A stretch of 64,000 bases of DNA from Duganella qianjiadongensis (GCF_009857915.1 NZ_WWCM01000002.1:1-64000); one strand, 5' to 3'. Shown: positions 19,867 to 28,738, numbered from the stretch's first letter. Program-made: numbers and translations. The notes: a model not told the origin generated them from the letters alone.

Positions 19867-21831
19867 CTAGGCTGCCATGCGCACATTGCCTCGACATCCA
19901 TCCATCAGGAAGGATAGGCCTACCACTAGCACTAGTTCGCCTTCGGCCGAACGTGCTGTACCGGTAATGCCCTCGACCGCAATCGCCGTCATCGGTTTGA
20001 TCACGAGGTCGGCAGTGCCGTCCACCGCGGCCACGGCCAGAATATACGGCTGTGGCGCTGCAACAACAATACCCACTTTCTCGCGGCAGCCTTCATAACC
20101 GAGCGCACCGGCCAGCGAACGCACCGGCAGCGGCCGGCCCTGATCTTTCAGCACGGGCGCACCGCCCACTTCCATGAACTCTTCCGGCAGTTCCACCACG
20201 CGCTGCACCACGGCCATCGGCAGCGCCAGCGCGGCGCCCGAGGTCGAGACCAGCATGGTCGGCACGATCGACAGCTCGATCGGCAGACGGATGGCGAACT
20301 TGGTCCCTTTGCCCAGTTCCGATTCGATGTGGATGGCGCCGCGGTTTTTCTCCACGGCGGTTTTCACCACGTCCATGCCGACGCCGCGGCCGGACACGCT
20401 GGAAGCCACTTCCTTGGTCGAGAAACCGGGCAGGAACACCAGCTGGAAGCAATCGTCGGCGCTCAGCTGGGCCGATTCGGAAATCAGGCCCTTCTGCAGC
20501 GCCTTGGCACGCAGCTTGACCGGGTCCATACCCTTGCCGTCATCCTGCAGCACGATCATCACGCTATTGGCTTCCTGCCATGCCTTGAGCGAGATATACG
20601 ACTTGATCGATTTGCCGGCCACAGCGCGTTCTTCCGGCGTTTCCACCCCGTGATCGAGCGCGTTGCGCAGCATGTGCACGAGCGGATCGTACAGGCTGTC
20701 CACCACCACGCGGTCAACTTCCGTTTCCGCACCCTCGATGGTCAGTTCCACGTCCTTGCCCAGATCCTTGGCCAGTTCGCGTACCAGCCGGGGGAATTTC
20801 TGGAACAGACGGCCTACCGGCTGCATCCGGGTGGCCAGCGTGGCGCGCTGCAGTTCGGTCGAATAGCGCGAAGCGCGTTCCAGCGTTTCCGCCAGCGTGG
20901 CCATCAGCGTCTGGGCCTGGCCTTCGAACTTGAATTGCAGCAGACGTTCCAGCAGCACGGCAGCCTGATTGGCAGCCTGCACGGATTCACCGGCCACTTC
21001 CAGCAGTGCATCGAGCTTGACGGCATCGACGCGGATCGATTCTTCCTTGGCCGGTGCCGCATGCGGACGCTCCTCGCGCTTCTCGGCGGCTTCGCGTTTG
21101 ACGGCGGTTGCGGCCGGATTTGCGCCGCTGGCGGCTGGCGCAGCAAGCGCTGCAGCGACAACCGGTGCGGCAGCAGGCGCGGCAACGGGCGTTGCCACGG
21201 CGGCGGGAGCAGCGGCCGCAGCAGGTGCCGGCGCAGCAGCCGCGGCCGGGCGCGTGTAGCTACCGGGCGGCATCACCGCCTCGTACATGGCATCCCAGTC
21301 CAGACCGTTTGCCGTCATGGTCGAGGCATTGCCGTCAACCGGCGCGGCAGCCACGGGGGCCGCTGCGGCAACTAAGGGAGCAACTGCTGGAGCAACTGCG
21401 GGGGCAGCGGCCGGTGCAGGGGCCGGTGCAGCGGGCGCCGAGTCGGTCTTGCCGTCGATGGCGTCCTTCAGAATGATTTCCAGATCATGCGGCATGGCCG
21501 GCAGCGTATCCGGCTCGACCCCGTTATTCAGTTCGGCCAGCTGGTCGGCCACGAAGCCGGAGGCCTGCAGCGCCGCTTCGATCGCCAGCGGCGTCACCGG
21601 CGCGGCGCCGGTACGCAGCGCATCGAACAGATTTTCGGTCAGGTGGCAGGCTGCCACCAGCGCAGGCAGGCCCATGAAACCGGCGCCACCTTTGATGGTG
21701 TGGAAGGAGCGAAACACTGCATTCAGTGTTTCCTTGTTGTCGGGGTCGCGTTCAAGCTTGAGCAGATGCTCTTCTACGTTGACCGCAAGATCCATCGCCT
21801 CGACGACGAAATCCTTGAGCATATCGTCCAT
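19867..21831 (-). CDS. cheA: Chemotaxis histidine kinase CheA
   Basis: CheA is the chemotaxis kinase that phosphorylates CheY. The 654-residue protein has an N-terminal Hpt domain with His44 in FHTIKGG. An Ala/Pro-rich linker (about 130-250) stands where the CheY-binding P2 domain is often found. A dimerisation segment, the HATPase domain (N box HMLRNALDHG, G1 DDGKGMD, G2 SGRGVGMDVV) and a C-terminal CheW-like domain follow. The start overlaps the cheZ stop in TAATG. No receptor, cheW or cheY is adjacent, so this may be a second chemotaxis-type array or a split locus. Confidence 0.9.
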   Translation of the reverse strand: MDDMLKDFVVEAMDLAVNVEEHLLKLERDPDNKETLNAVFRSFHTIKGGAGFMGLPALVAACHLTENLFDALRTGAAPVTPLAIEAALQASGFVADQLAELNNGVEPDTLPAMPHDLEIILKDAIDGKTDSAPAAPAPAPAAAPAVAPAVAPLVAAAAPVAAAPVDGNASTMTANGLDWDAMYEAVMPPGSYTRPAAAAAPAPAAAAAPAAVATPVAAPAAAPVVAAALAAPAASGANPAATAVKREAAEKREERPHAAPAKEESIRVDAVKLDALLEVAGESVQAANQAAVLLERLLQFKFEGQAQTLMATLAETLERASRYSTELQRATLATRMQPVGRLFQKFPRLVRELAKDLGKDVELTIEGAETEVDRVVVDSLYDPLVHMLRNALDHGVETPEERAVAGKSIKSYISLKAWQEANSVMIVLQDDGKGMDPVKLRAKALQKGLISESAQLSADDCFQLVFLPGFSTKEVASSVSGRGVGMDVVKTAVEKNRGAIHIESELGKGTKFAIRLPIELSIVPTMLVSTSGAALALPMAVVQRVVELPEEFMEVGGAPVLKDQGRPLPVRSLAGALGYEGCREKVGIVVAAPQPYILAVAAVDGTADLVIKPMTAIAVEGITGTARSAEGELVLVVGLSFLMDGCRGNVRMAA

Positions 21832-22649
21832 TAGAATCCCAGATCAGCAAGCAAGTCGTCAACACTATCCTGGCTCAGCGCAACGGTCGGGGTCGACGGG
21901 CCTTGCATCAGGGTCACTTCTTTTGCCGCAATTTTCTCGCGCAGGGCTGGCGGTGCGTTATCACGCAGCAGCATGGCCAGTTCCTGTTCCACGGTCTTGG
22001 TGATGATCACGACTTTCTTGATCAGCTGGCCGGTAATATCCTGGAAGTCCTGCGCCATCATGATTTCCAGCAGACGGGCTTTTTCCGCTTCCGTCGCGGC
22101 CGAGACAGCGGCGGCGAAGGCCTGCGAATCGCCGGCCAGCTGCTTGAACTGTTCCTGACTGAGCTTGCCTGCAAACAGGTCGGCCCAGCGGTCTTCCATG
22201 TTCTTGGATTTCTTCGACAGGGCATCCTGTTCCGGCATGCCTTCGTCCAGCGTGTTGAGTACCTTGTTGGCCGCCTGCTCGGTCAGCGTGGCCACGTATT
22301 CGAGACGGTCCTGCGCATCATTGATCTGCGAGGACGCTTCCGTCAGTGCTTTGTCGTAGCCCAGTTCGCGCAGCGAATCGTGCAGCAGGCGCACGATGCC
22401 GCCCAGGCGTTCGAACATCGGCTTTTCTTCATCCGCGCCAGCAGCCGGCGCGGCATCGGCCGCAGGAGCCGGCGCCGGTGCCGGCGCAGCCACCGCAGTA
22501 GCGGGACGCGCAGCAGCGACTTCTTCGAACAGGCTCTCTAGATCGTCCTCGGCAGCGGCCGGTGCAGGAGCAGGCGCTGGAGCTGAAGTCTTGCTCTGCG
22601 CAGACACTTCATCAAATAATGCGTCGAAATCGTCAGCGGCGTTGGTCAT
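21831..22649 (-). CDS. cheZ: Chemotaxis phosphatase CheZ
   Basis: CheZ dephosphorylates CheY-P. The 272-residue product has a long helical hairpin core (about 85-230) with the catalytic glutamine region DFQDITGQLIKKV. The C-terminal helix (VDDLLADLGF) matches the CheY-binding tail. The N-terminus is extended by an acidic and Ala/Pro-rich segment that even carries DDFDALFDEV-like motifs similar to the C-terminal peptide. It is translationally coupled to cheA. Confidence 0.9.
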   Translation of the reverse strand: MTNAADDFDALFDEVSAQSKTSAPAPAPAPAAAEDDLESLFEEVAAARPATAVAAPAPAPAPAADAAPAAGADEEKPMFERLGGIVRLLHDSLRELGYDKALTEASSQINDAQDRLEYVATLTEQAANKVLNTLDEGMPEQDALSKKSKNMEDRWADLFAGKLSQEQFKQLAGDSQAFAAAVSAATEAEKARLLEIMMAQDFQDITGQLIKKVVIITKTVEQELAMLLRDNAPPALREKIAAKEVTLMQGPSTPTVALSQDSVDDLLADLGF

Positions 22650-23040
22650 AATCCCTGCTTCTCCATAATTTGTAAAAATGCTGCCCTAACTTGCTTTACG
22701 GGTGATGACTTTCGGCAATATAGCGCACCTGCCTGAGTGTAGCAGGGCACAGCCAGATTATTCAATCCCGTCACAGGGTGGCCTACCCTGCGCCACGGGT
22801 CCAGCTTAAGTTTCGTTGTATTTGGTGATACTAACATCGCTTACGGCGACAAAACATGGTTCATGACACAAAAGTAGTGCCCGGATGCAAAAAAAGCCGC
22901 GTCTCGCTAGCAAAACCACATCGCGCCACAAGGAAATCCAGCATTCACTTGATAATCATCAACTCTTTACATAGTAGCAATAATGTAAATCGGGACTAGA
23001 ATGAAATATCCTGTAGCTAGTCACTGATGGGAGGCTGATC
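22650..23040. other. Divergent intergenic region, cheZ to uspA
   Basis: I see no coding frame in these 391 bp. The region must hold the promoters of cheZ-cheA (leftward) and uspA (rightward). The only recognisable regulatory site is the FNR-type box near the uspA end. Confidence 0.6.
22949..22991 (+). promoter_or_regulatory. FNR-type box and -10 region upstream of uspA
   Basis: TTGATAATCATCAA at 22949-22962 is a perfect match to the TTGAT-N4-ATCAA site of the FNR family. A weak -10 (TAAATC, 22986-22991, or TAATGT, 22981-22986) places the box at about -38 to -42, the class II activator position. uspA is therefore probably induced under low oxygen. Confidence 0.8.
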
Positions 23041-23508
23041 ATGTACCGCAAAATCCTGATTACCACGGACGGCTCGGCCGTCTCCAGCAAAACTGCCTGC
23101 GCCGGCGTGGCATTCGCCGCCCAGATGCAGGCCGAAGTACTGGTGCTGTTCGTCGCCCAGGAGTACCAGTATCCGATCTACGTGGAAATCGTCCCGCCCA
23201 GCTACCCCAGCGAGGACGACTACCGTGCCGCCATGCTGCAGGCCGGCGAGGAGCACACCCGCACCGTGGTACAGGCCTGCCAGCAGCACAGCCTGCCCTG
23301 CCGCGCCATGACAGCCTTTGCCGAACATACGGCGCTGAAAATCGTCGAGGTGGCGGAACAACAACAGTGCGATCTGATCTTCATGGGCTCGCACGGCCGT
23401 AGCGGCTGGGGACAATTACTGCTAGGCAGCGTTACCAACAAGGTGTTGTCCCACACGCGCATTCCGGTTCTCGTACACAGGCTCATCAAGGAACCCGATA
23501 GCAAATAA
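23041..23508 (+). CDS. Universal stress protein, UspA family
   Basis: The 155-residue single-domain protein has the UspA Rossmann-like fold: ILITTDGSAVS at the start and the nucleotide-binding signature GSHGRSGWGQLLLGSVTNKVL near the end. UspA proteins are cytoplasmic stress-survival factors. A GGGAGG ribosome-binding site precedes the ATG. The FNR box implies oxygen-limited induction. Confidence 0.93.
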   Translation: MYRKILITTDGSAVSSKTACAGVAFAAQMQAEVLVLFVAQEYQYPIYVEIVPPSYPSEDDYRAAMLQAGEEHTRTVVQACQQHSLPCRAMTAFAEHTALKIVEVAEQQQCDLIFMGSHGRSGWGQLLLGSVTNKVLSHTRIPVLVHRLIKEPDSK

Positions 23509-23539
23509 AAAACCACTAGTCGATTTTTATAGTAAGATG

Positions 23540-23573
23540 ATAAGATTGACTCAAACACAATAAATCTTATTAA
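23540..23573 (+). promoter_or_regulatory. Inverted repeat and candidate promoter before the response regulator
   Basis: Arms ATAAGATT (23540-23547) and AATCTTAT (23563-23570) are separated by 15 bp. A TTGACT (23546-23551) and TATTAA (23568-23573) pair with 16-bp spacing overlaps the repeat. This would start transcription only a few bases before the ATG. It could be an operator for the response regulator itself. Confidence 0.4.
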
Positions 23574-23584
23574 ATATTTCCTTC

Positions 23585-24229
23585 ATGATTAGAATTGTCA
23601 TCGCGGACGACCACACCATCATGCGCGAGGGTCTCAAGCGCATCCTCGACGGCGCACCGGATATCGACATCGTGGGGGAAGCCATCGACGGCTTCGAGGT
23701 GCTCGGCCATGTACGCCAGGGCGGCTTCGATCTGTTGCTGCTGGATCTCTCCATGCCCGGCCGCAGCGGCGTGGACCTGATCCGCCAGATCCGCTCGGAG
23801 GCCCCCAAGCTGGCCATCCTGATACTCACCATGCACGAGGAGGAACAGTATGCGGTGCGCGCCATCCGCGCCGGCGCACAGGGCTACCTGACCAAGGAGA
23901 GTGCCGGCACCCAGCTGGTCGGCGCCATCCGCAAGGTAGCCTCGGGCCGCCCCTACATCAGCACCGGCGTGGCTGAACAGCTGGCCCTGAATATCATGGC
24001 GCCCAACGAAAGCCTGCTGCACAAGCAGCTGTCGGACCGCGAATTCGAAGTGTTCTCGCTGCTGGTGGCGGGCAAGTCCATCACGGAAATCGCCAACAGT
24101 CTGCATCTGAGCGTGAAAACTGTCAGCACGCACAAGACCCGCATCATGCAGAAGATGGGCATGAGCTCGCTCTCGGAAATGGTGCAGTATGCCGTTGCCC
24201 ACCGTTTGCTATCCCCGTTCAAGACCTGA
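23585..24229 (+). CDS. NarL/FixJ family response regulator
   Basis: The 214-residue two-domain regulator has a receiver domain with phospho-accepting Asp54 (LLLLDLSMPG), acidic DD at 8-9 and Lys in LTKES. It ends in a LuxR-type helix-turn-helix (LSDREFEVFSLLVAGKSITEIAN to VKTVSTHK). No sensor kinase is adjacent, so its partner is unknown. It lies 76 bp after uspA and no ribosome-binding site is evident. Confidence 0.92.
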   Translation: MIRIVIADDHTIMREGLKRILDGAPDIDIVGEAIDGFEVLGHVRQGGFDLLLLDLSMPGRSGVDLIRQIRSEAPKLAILILTMHEEEQYAVRAIRAGAQGYLTKESAGTQLVGAIRKVASGRPYISTGVAEQLALNIMAPNESLLHKQLSDREFEVFSLLVAGKSITEIANSLHLSVKTVSTHKTRIMQKMGMSSLSEMVQYAVAHRLLSPFKT

Positions 24230-24369
24230 ACTCTCTTTTTGCATTAGGAAAACTCCTACAAGACGGCGCGTTCTCCTACGGCCAGATTCAGCCGTTGCCG
24301 ATATATCCAGATTGCTTCTGTTGGCATACTGAAATCACTAAGGGCTATGCCTTACCACAGGAGATGATT

Positions 24370-25215
24370 ATGCAGTCCACACCTTTCCCCGAACTACGCC
24401 CCGCCGGCAGCACCAGCCCCCAATCGGGCGCGATGGAAGCCGGCCGCCAGCGTCAGGGGCGCCTCTGGTCGAATCTGAAAGAAGTGTGCGACCTGCTGCA
24501 CATACCGGCTGCCTGCAGCGTGAATTCGGAAGAACTGCTGTTCCAGCATGTGCAGTTCAAAACAGGCCAGCGCATCCACACCATAGGCCAGATCTTCGAT
24601 ACGCTGTACATCGTCAATTCCGGCTTCCTGAAAACCGTGCTGATCGACGAGTTCGGCAACGAGCAGGTACTGAGCTTCCCCATGAAAGGCGACATGCTGG
24701 GTGTCGACGGCATCCATACGCGCCACTATTCGTCGGAAGCAGTCGCCCTGTCCGATTGCGATGTGATCCTGCTGCCGTTCAAGAAGCTGACAGCGCTGGG
24801 CCGCGTCCATCCGGAACTGGAGCACCTGATGTACGGCGTGATGAGCCGCGAACTGGTGCGCGAACAGGCCATGATAGGCATGCTGGGCGCGCTCAGTGCC
24901 GAAGCGCGGGTAGCACGCTTCCTGATGTCACTGGCCGAACGCTTTGCCCAGATGGGCTATTCCTCCAAGCTGTTCAACCTGCGCATGACGCGCCACGAAA
25001 TCGGCAGCTATCTGGGCCTGACGCTGGAAACCGTCAGCCGCACCCTGTCGGCCTTCAATGAAATCGGCCTCATCAGCGTAGACCAGCGCACCATCGGCAT
25101 CAAGGATCCCGAAGCGCTGAAAAACCTGCGCCGCCTGCCGCCTTCGCGCACGCGCGCCAAGCAGCAGGCAGCGGCCAAAGTGCGCAACAGCGAAACCGCT
25201 CTGGCCACGCTGTAA
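24370..25215 (+). CDS. Crp/Fnr family transcriptional regulator
   Basis: The 281-residue regulator has a cyclic-nucleotide-binding-like sensor domain, a dimerisation helix and a winged helix whose recognition helix contains E220-T-V-S-R224. This is the FNR-type contact set expected to read TTGAT half sites. FNR cluster cysteines are incomplete: Cys40 and Cys49 have the spacing of FNR Cys20 and Cys29, but the Cys23 and Cys122 equivalents appear to be Leu43 and about Ile133. I chose the ATG at 24370 because AGGAG lies 6 nt upstream; an ATG at 24364 would leave no spacing. It is a plausible regulator of the FNR box at uspA. Confidence 0.88.
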   Translation: MQSTPFPELRPAGSTSPQSGAMEAGRQRQGRLWSNLKEVCDLLHIPAACSVNSEELLFQHVQFKTGQRIHTIGQIFDTLYIVNSGFLKTVLIDEFGNEQVLSFPMKGDMLGVDGIHTRHYSSEAVALSDCDVILLPFKKLTALGRVHPELEHLMYGVMSRELVREQAMIGMLGALSAEARVARFLMSLAERFAQMGYSSKLFNLRMTRHEIGSYLGLTLETVSRTLSAFNEIGLISVDQRTIGIKDPEALKNLRRLPPSRTRAKQQAAAKVRNSETALATL

Positions 25216-25258
25216 GGAGCACCCCCGCGGGCGTATTGCATCAATTTCCCCCAGCCTT

Positions 25259-25286
25259 GAGCCCGGACTACCCGGGCTCTTTTTTT
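25259..25286 (+). terminator. Terminator after the Crp/Fnr gene
   Basis: An 8-bp stem (25259-25266 with 25272-25279) is followed by T residues at 25280-25286. Confidence 0.9.
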
Positions 25287-25358
25287 GTCCCGCCCGGCAA
25301 GCCGTTTGTCATTCGGCGCCCGCATTATCCGCCGCGACCCTGCGCCCTACGATTACGC

Positions 25359-25413
25359 TTGCATTCCGTCGCGCTATCCTCAATAATGAACGCAAATGCG
25401 AATCATTCTTATT
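25359..25413 (+). promoter_or_regulatory. hemP promoter and Fur box
   Basis: TTGCAT (25359-25364) and AATAAT (25382-25387) with 17-bp spacing form a candidate promoter. A Fur-box-like sequence (about 25393-25413, core GCGAATCATTCTTATTT) overlaps the expected start site. This fits iron repression of hemP. Confidence 0.65.
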
Positions 25414-25429
25414 TAAGGACTCCCCAACC

Positions 25430-25642
25430 ATGAGCCATACTCTGCCAGCATGCACTCTTCAGCAAGCTGTTTCCGCCGCGCCCCAGCCCCGCGCCTGCCC
25501 CACTACAACGGCCAGCAACGCACCACGTCGCGTCAGCAGCGCCACGCTGATGGGCGACGGCCGCTCGATCGAAATCGAACACGGTGGCCGCATCTACCAG
25601 TTGCGCATTACCCAGCTCAACAAGCTGATACTGACGGCCTAG
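25430..25642 (+). CDS. hemP: Hemin uptake protein HemP
   Basis: The 70-residue protein has the conserved HemP C-terminal half (SATLMGDGRSIEIEHGGRIYQLRITQLNKLILT). In Burkholderia relatives HemP promotes expression of heme and siderophore uptake genes. The N-terminus is variable and Pro/Ala-rich. It has a Fur-box promoter and heads an apparent three-gene unit with the next two genes. Confidence 0.9.
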   Translation: MSHTLPACTLQQAVSAAPQPRACPTTTASNAPRRVSSATLMGDGRSIEIEHGGRIYQLRITQLNKLILTA

Positions 25643-25722
25643 TGCCGCCAGCCAGTACTTTTATGCCTCGCCGCCAGCCTATCTTGCCAGCCAGAGTACC
25701 CAACTTTCCACTGGAGCGATAC

Positions 25723-26052
25723 ATGGCCTACGATCGTCACAATCCTATCTTCATGGCGCCGCCTGCCGGCCCCAATCCGGAACTGATGCTGTCAGCGGTA
25801 CTGCATCTGATGTCGCACTACACAGCCCAGCACAGTGCCGAGGGCGGCTGCCTGAAACTGGCCTCGGTGATCGAGCGCCACCTCAAGGCGCTGGCCAGCC
25901 TGCCGGAACTGGCGCCAGTGCTCAGCGCCACCTGCCAGCAGCTGTCGGAACAGTGGGCCGGCGTGGTGGAGCGCCAGCTGCCCGTACCTGAACGCAGCAG
26001 CTTTCTCTCCCGCATCATGACGCGCACCCGCCACGCGGGCAGCGCGGCCTAG
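25723..26052 (+). CDS. Hypothetical protein in the hemP unit
   Basis: I do not recognise this 109-residue protein. It is predicted largely helical and soluble, with a conserved-looking PNPELMLSAVLHLMSHYTAQ segment. The ATG at 25723 is chosen because GGAG lies 6 nt upstream. Its place between hemP and a DUF2325 gene with 8 bp to the latter suggests a shared iron-linked role. Confidence 0.65.
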   Translation: MAYDRHNPIFMAPPAGPNPELMLSAVLHLMSHYTAQHSAEGGCLKLASVIERHLKALASLPELAPVLSATCQQLSEQWAGVVERQLPVPERSSFLSRIMTRTRHAGSAA

Positions 26053-26060
26053 GGGCAGCC

Positions 26061-27269
26061 ATGTGCGAACCTCGCGAGCACGCGGCGCCTACGCCCGCCC
26101 CCCCCGTTTCATCGCGCCGGCGCCGCCTGTGGCAGCTGGACCAGAGCAGCCATTGTCCGCTGATCGGAGTGGGACTGCCCCTGCCCGTACTGCGCAAACT
26201 GGTGGAAAAACTCAGCGGCGGAAAAACCATCGCCGACGACTACGAAATCCACGTCGGTGCGGTGAGCGAATGCAGCAGCCGCAACCGTTTATCCGAAGCA
26301 CTGCAGAAAGAACTCGACCAGCGCTACGCCACCGTGCTGCTGCGCTACCGCGCCGTGCGCGACCCCGGACAACTATTTGCCCTGTGGCGCGCCGCCATCG
26401 CTGCGGGCGATGTGGCCGGCGCCTTCTGGGCGGCGCTGACCCATCCGCGTTGCACCGGCGCGCTGGAACAGCAGCTATGCCGCGACCTGCACATGGTGCA
26501 GCATCAGGCTGGCGCCTGTGTGCGCGCCGATCTGGGCAAGTTCAATGCGCTGGTCGGCGCCCATGCCCGTCTGACGCTGGACCTGGGCAAGGCCCAGCAG
26601 CGCGTGCTGGCGCTGCTGGCCGAGAAAAGTGCGCTGGCCATCCAGCAGGAGAACCGCATGATGCAGATGCAGGCTAGCCTGATCGGCAAAGATAGTCTGA
26701 TTGCGTCGCTGCAGCAGCAGGTGGAACAGCTAAGCCACAGCCAGCCGGGCCTCGATAGCCGCCTGCGCCTGACGGCACGGCTGGAGCAGATGGAACAGCA
26801 CAAGCGCGCCTTGCGCCAGCAGGTGGCCGACCTGCAACTGCAACTGGCACAGAGCGCGCAGCCGGCCGCTCAGGACCACCTGCCCACGGCAGGCCAGCGC
26901 GACGCAACTGCCAGCAGCAGCGCTACGCCAGCGACAGCAGCGGCACCCGTATGTCTGCAGCAGCGTGCCGTGCTGTGCGTCGGTGGCCGCAGCGGCAACG
27001 TCGCCACCTACCGCAGCCTGATCGAACGCGAAGGCGCCCGCTTCAGCCATCACGACGGCGGGCTGGAAGATAACGCCAGCCGGCTCGATGCCAGTCTCGC
27101 CGCGGCCGATCTGGTGATCTGCCAGACCGGCTGCATCAGCCACAGCGCTTACTGGCGCGTCAAAGATCATTGCAAACGCCACGGCAAACGCTGCGTCTTC
27201 ATCGACAACCCCAGCATCTCCAGTCTGGCGCGCGGCTTGCAGCTAGGCGAGAGCGAAGCAAACAACTAG
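26061..27269 (+). CDS. DUF2325 domain protein
   Basis: The 402-residue protein has an uncharacterised N-terminal part (about 20-150), a coiled-coil centre (about 165-275) and a C-terminal DUF2325 domain (about 305-400: VLCVGGRSGNVATYRSLIEREG, then HHDGG and QTGCISHSAYWRVKDHCKRHGK). DUF2325 resembles a small Rossmann-type fold and its biochemistry is not known to me. His and Cys residues are concentrated in the C-terminal domain and could bind metal; this is inference. The ATG has an AGGGG ribosome-binding site. It is probably co-transcribed with hemP. Confidence 0.8.
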   Translation: MCEPREHAAPTPAPPVSSRRRRLWQLDQSSHCPLIGVGLPLPVLRKLVEKLSGGKTIADDYEIHVGAVSECSSRNRLSEALQKELDQRYATVLLRYRAVRDPGQLFALWRAAIAAGDVAGAFWAALTHPRCTGALEQQLCRDLHMVQHQAGACVRADLGKFNALVGAHARLTLDLGKAQQRVLALLAEKSALAIQQENRMMQMQASLIGKDSLIASLQQQVEQLSHSQPGLDSRLRLTARLEQMEQHKRALRQQVADLQLQLAQSAQPAAQDHLPTAGQRDATASSSATPATAAAPVCLQQRAVLCVGGRSGNVATYRSLIEREGARFSHHDGGLEDNASRLDASLAAADLVICQTGCISHSAYWRVKDHCKRHGKRCVFIDNPSISSLARGLQLGESEANN

Positions 27270-27279
27270 GCCGCACAAG

Positions 27280-27314
27280 GCACCGGCGTCGCGCACTGAC
27301 CGTGACGCCGGCGC
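27280..27314. terminator. Hairpin between convergent genes
   Basis: CCGGCGTC (27283-27290) pairs with GACGCCGG (27304-27311), extendable outwards with one mismatch. There is no T-run, so it may act with Rho or as an mRNA 3' hairpin for both converging transcripts. Confidence 0.4.
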
Positions 27315-27319
27315 CAGTA

Positions 27320-28738
27320 CTAGTACACGTCGCGCCGGTAGCGTCCGGCAGCCTGCAACTGTTCCAGAATTTCCGCTCCGAGCGCCGCCAGCAGCGCCGC
27401 ATGCACTCCGGCCGCCATGCCTTCCAGACTGCCGCAGACATAAATCGCCGCACCATCGTGCACCCAGTCGCGCAGCCGCTGCGCCTGTTCGGCCAGCACG
27501 TGCTGCACATAGCGGCGCTCGGCCTGATCGCGCGAATACACCAGATCGAGCTGCTGCAGCACACCCTGTGCCTGCCAGTGCGCCAGCTCGGCGCCATACT
27601 GCCCATCGAAGGCAGCATTGCGTTCGCCGAACAGCAGCCAGTTGCGCGTCTGTCCGGCCAGTGCGCGCGCCTTCAGGTGCGCGCGCAGACCGGCGATGCC
27701 GCTGCCGTTACCGATCAAAATCAGCGGCAGCGCATGATTGTCTTCCAGCCGGAAGCGCCGGTGCGCGCGCACGCGCAGGGCAATGGCCTGCCCCGCCTGC
27801 GCTTGCTGCGTCAGCCAGCCGGACGCCACGCCATGGCTGCCGTCGGCATGACTGTGCAGACGCACCAGCAGATGCAGGCTGCCATCCGCCGGAATCGAAG
27901 CAATCGAATATTCGCGCGGCTGCTCCGGCGCGGCCGGTGCCGCGATCTGCACCAGATCGCCGGATTCCCATAGCGGCAAAGCGCCCTGCTGCGGTACCAG
28001 TTCGAGATGATAAAGCGGCGCACCGGCGCTGCCGGGATTGACGCAGACGCGACGCGCCAGCTGCCACGCTTCGAACGCGGGCGCACTCCAGTCTGGCGCG
28101 TCGCTGGTGCCGGCCAGATGGCTGAGCTGCTGGCGCCATGCCGCCAGCGCAGCCGGCGCCATGCGGTCCACTTCGATACGGGCGAACAGCGGCTGGGCGG
28201 CGCGCTGCTGCAGCCATACATCGATGGCGCGGCCAAAGCCGCAATACTGGCGGTAGCTGGTGTCGCCCAGCGCCAGCACGGCGTAATGCAGACGCTCCAG
28301 CGCCGCTGCAACACCAGCGCTACTGGCCGGTGCCGGATCAGCCGTGGCAGCAGGCAGCGCGCTCATCACCCGTGCCACAAAGCCGGCCGCCGCATCGGGC
28401 GCGTCGCCTTCGCCATAGGTGCTGACGATGAACAGCGCGCGCTCGGCCTGCTGCAAAGTGGCGGCATCGAGTTCCGCCAGCTCCAGCACCTGCGTCGCGA
28501 TACCGGCCAGCTGCAGCGTGGCGGCAGTCTGCTGCGCCAGCAGTTCGGCATTCCCCGTCTGGCTGGCATGCGCCACGATCCAGCCGCTAGCGCCGGCCGC
28601 CTGCGCTGCGGCACGGGCCAGCCGTGCCTGCTGGCGCTTGCGCCTTCCCGGTAAATAGGCGCGCCAGCACAGCAGCGCGTACAGCAGGCCCAGCGTGGCC
28701 ACCATCAGCCAGCGGACCGGTTCCAGAGTCCAGATCAT
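27320..28738 (-). CDS. Membrane-anchored CysJ-like flavodoxin/FAD/NADPH reductase
   Basis: The 472-residue diflavin reductase has an N-terminal transmembrane helix (about 8-25), a flavodoxin domain (about 50-190, HASQTGNAE and STYGEGD for FMN), an FAD domain (PREYSIAS) and an NADPH domain (GNGSGIAGLRAH), ending in RRDVY as in CysJ. It would pass electrons from NADPH to a partner in the membrane. Its ATG overlaps the apbE stop. As last gene of the Fur-boxed PepSY operon it is the likely electron source. Confidence 0.88.
   Translation of the reverse strand: MIWTLEPVRWLMVATLGLLYALLCWRAYLPGRRKRQQARLARAAAQAAGASGWIVAHASQTGNAELLAQQTAATLQLAGIATQVLELAELDAATLQQAERALFIVSTYGEGDAPDAAAGFVARVMSALPAATADPAPASSAGVAAALERLHYAVLALGDTSYRQYCGFGRAIDVWLQQRAAQPLFARIEVDRMAPAALAAWRQQLSHLAGTSDAPDWSAPAFEAWQLARRVCVNPGSAGAPLYHLELVPQQGALPLWESGDLVQIAAPAAPEQPREYSIASIPADGSLHLLVRLHSHADGSHGVASGWLTQQAQAGQAIALRVRAHRRFRLEDNHALPLILIGNGSGIAGLRAHLKARALAGQTRNWLLFGERNAAFDGQYGAELAHWQAQGVLQQLDLVYSRDQAERRYVQHVLAEQAQRLRDWVHDGAAIYVCGSLEGMAAGVHAALLAALGAEILEQLQAAGRYRRDVY

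Noticed and set aside
24295-24369. 25-residue N-terminal extension of the Crp/Fnr regulator
   Set aside because: AGGAG is placed correctly only for the ATG at 24370, and the extension has no family support.
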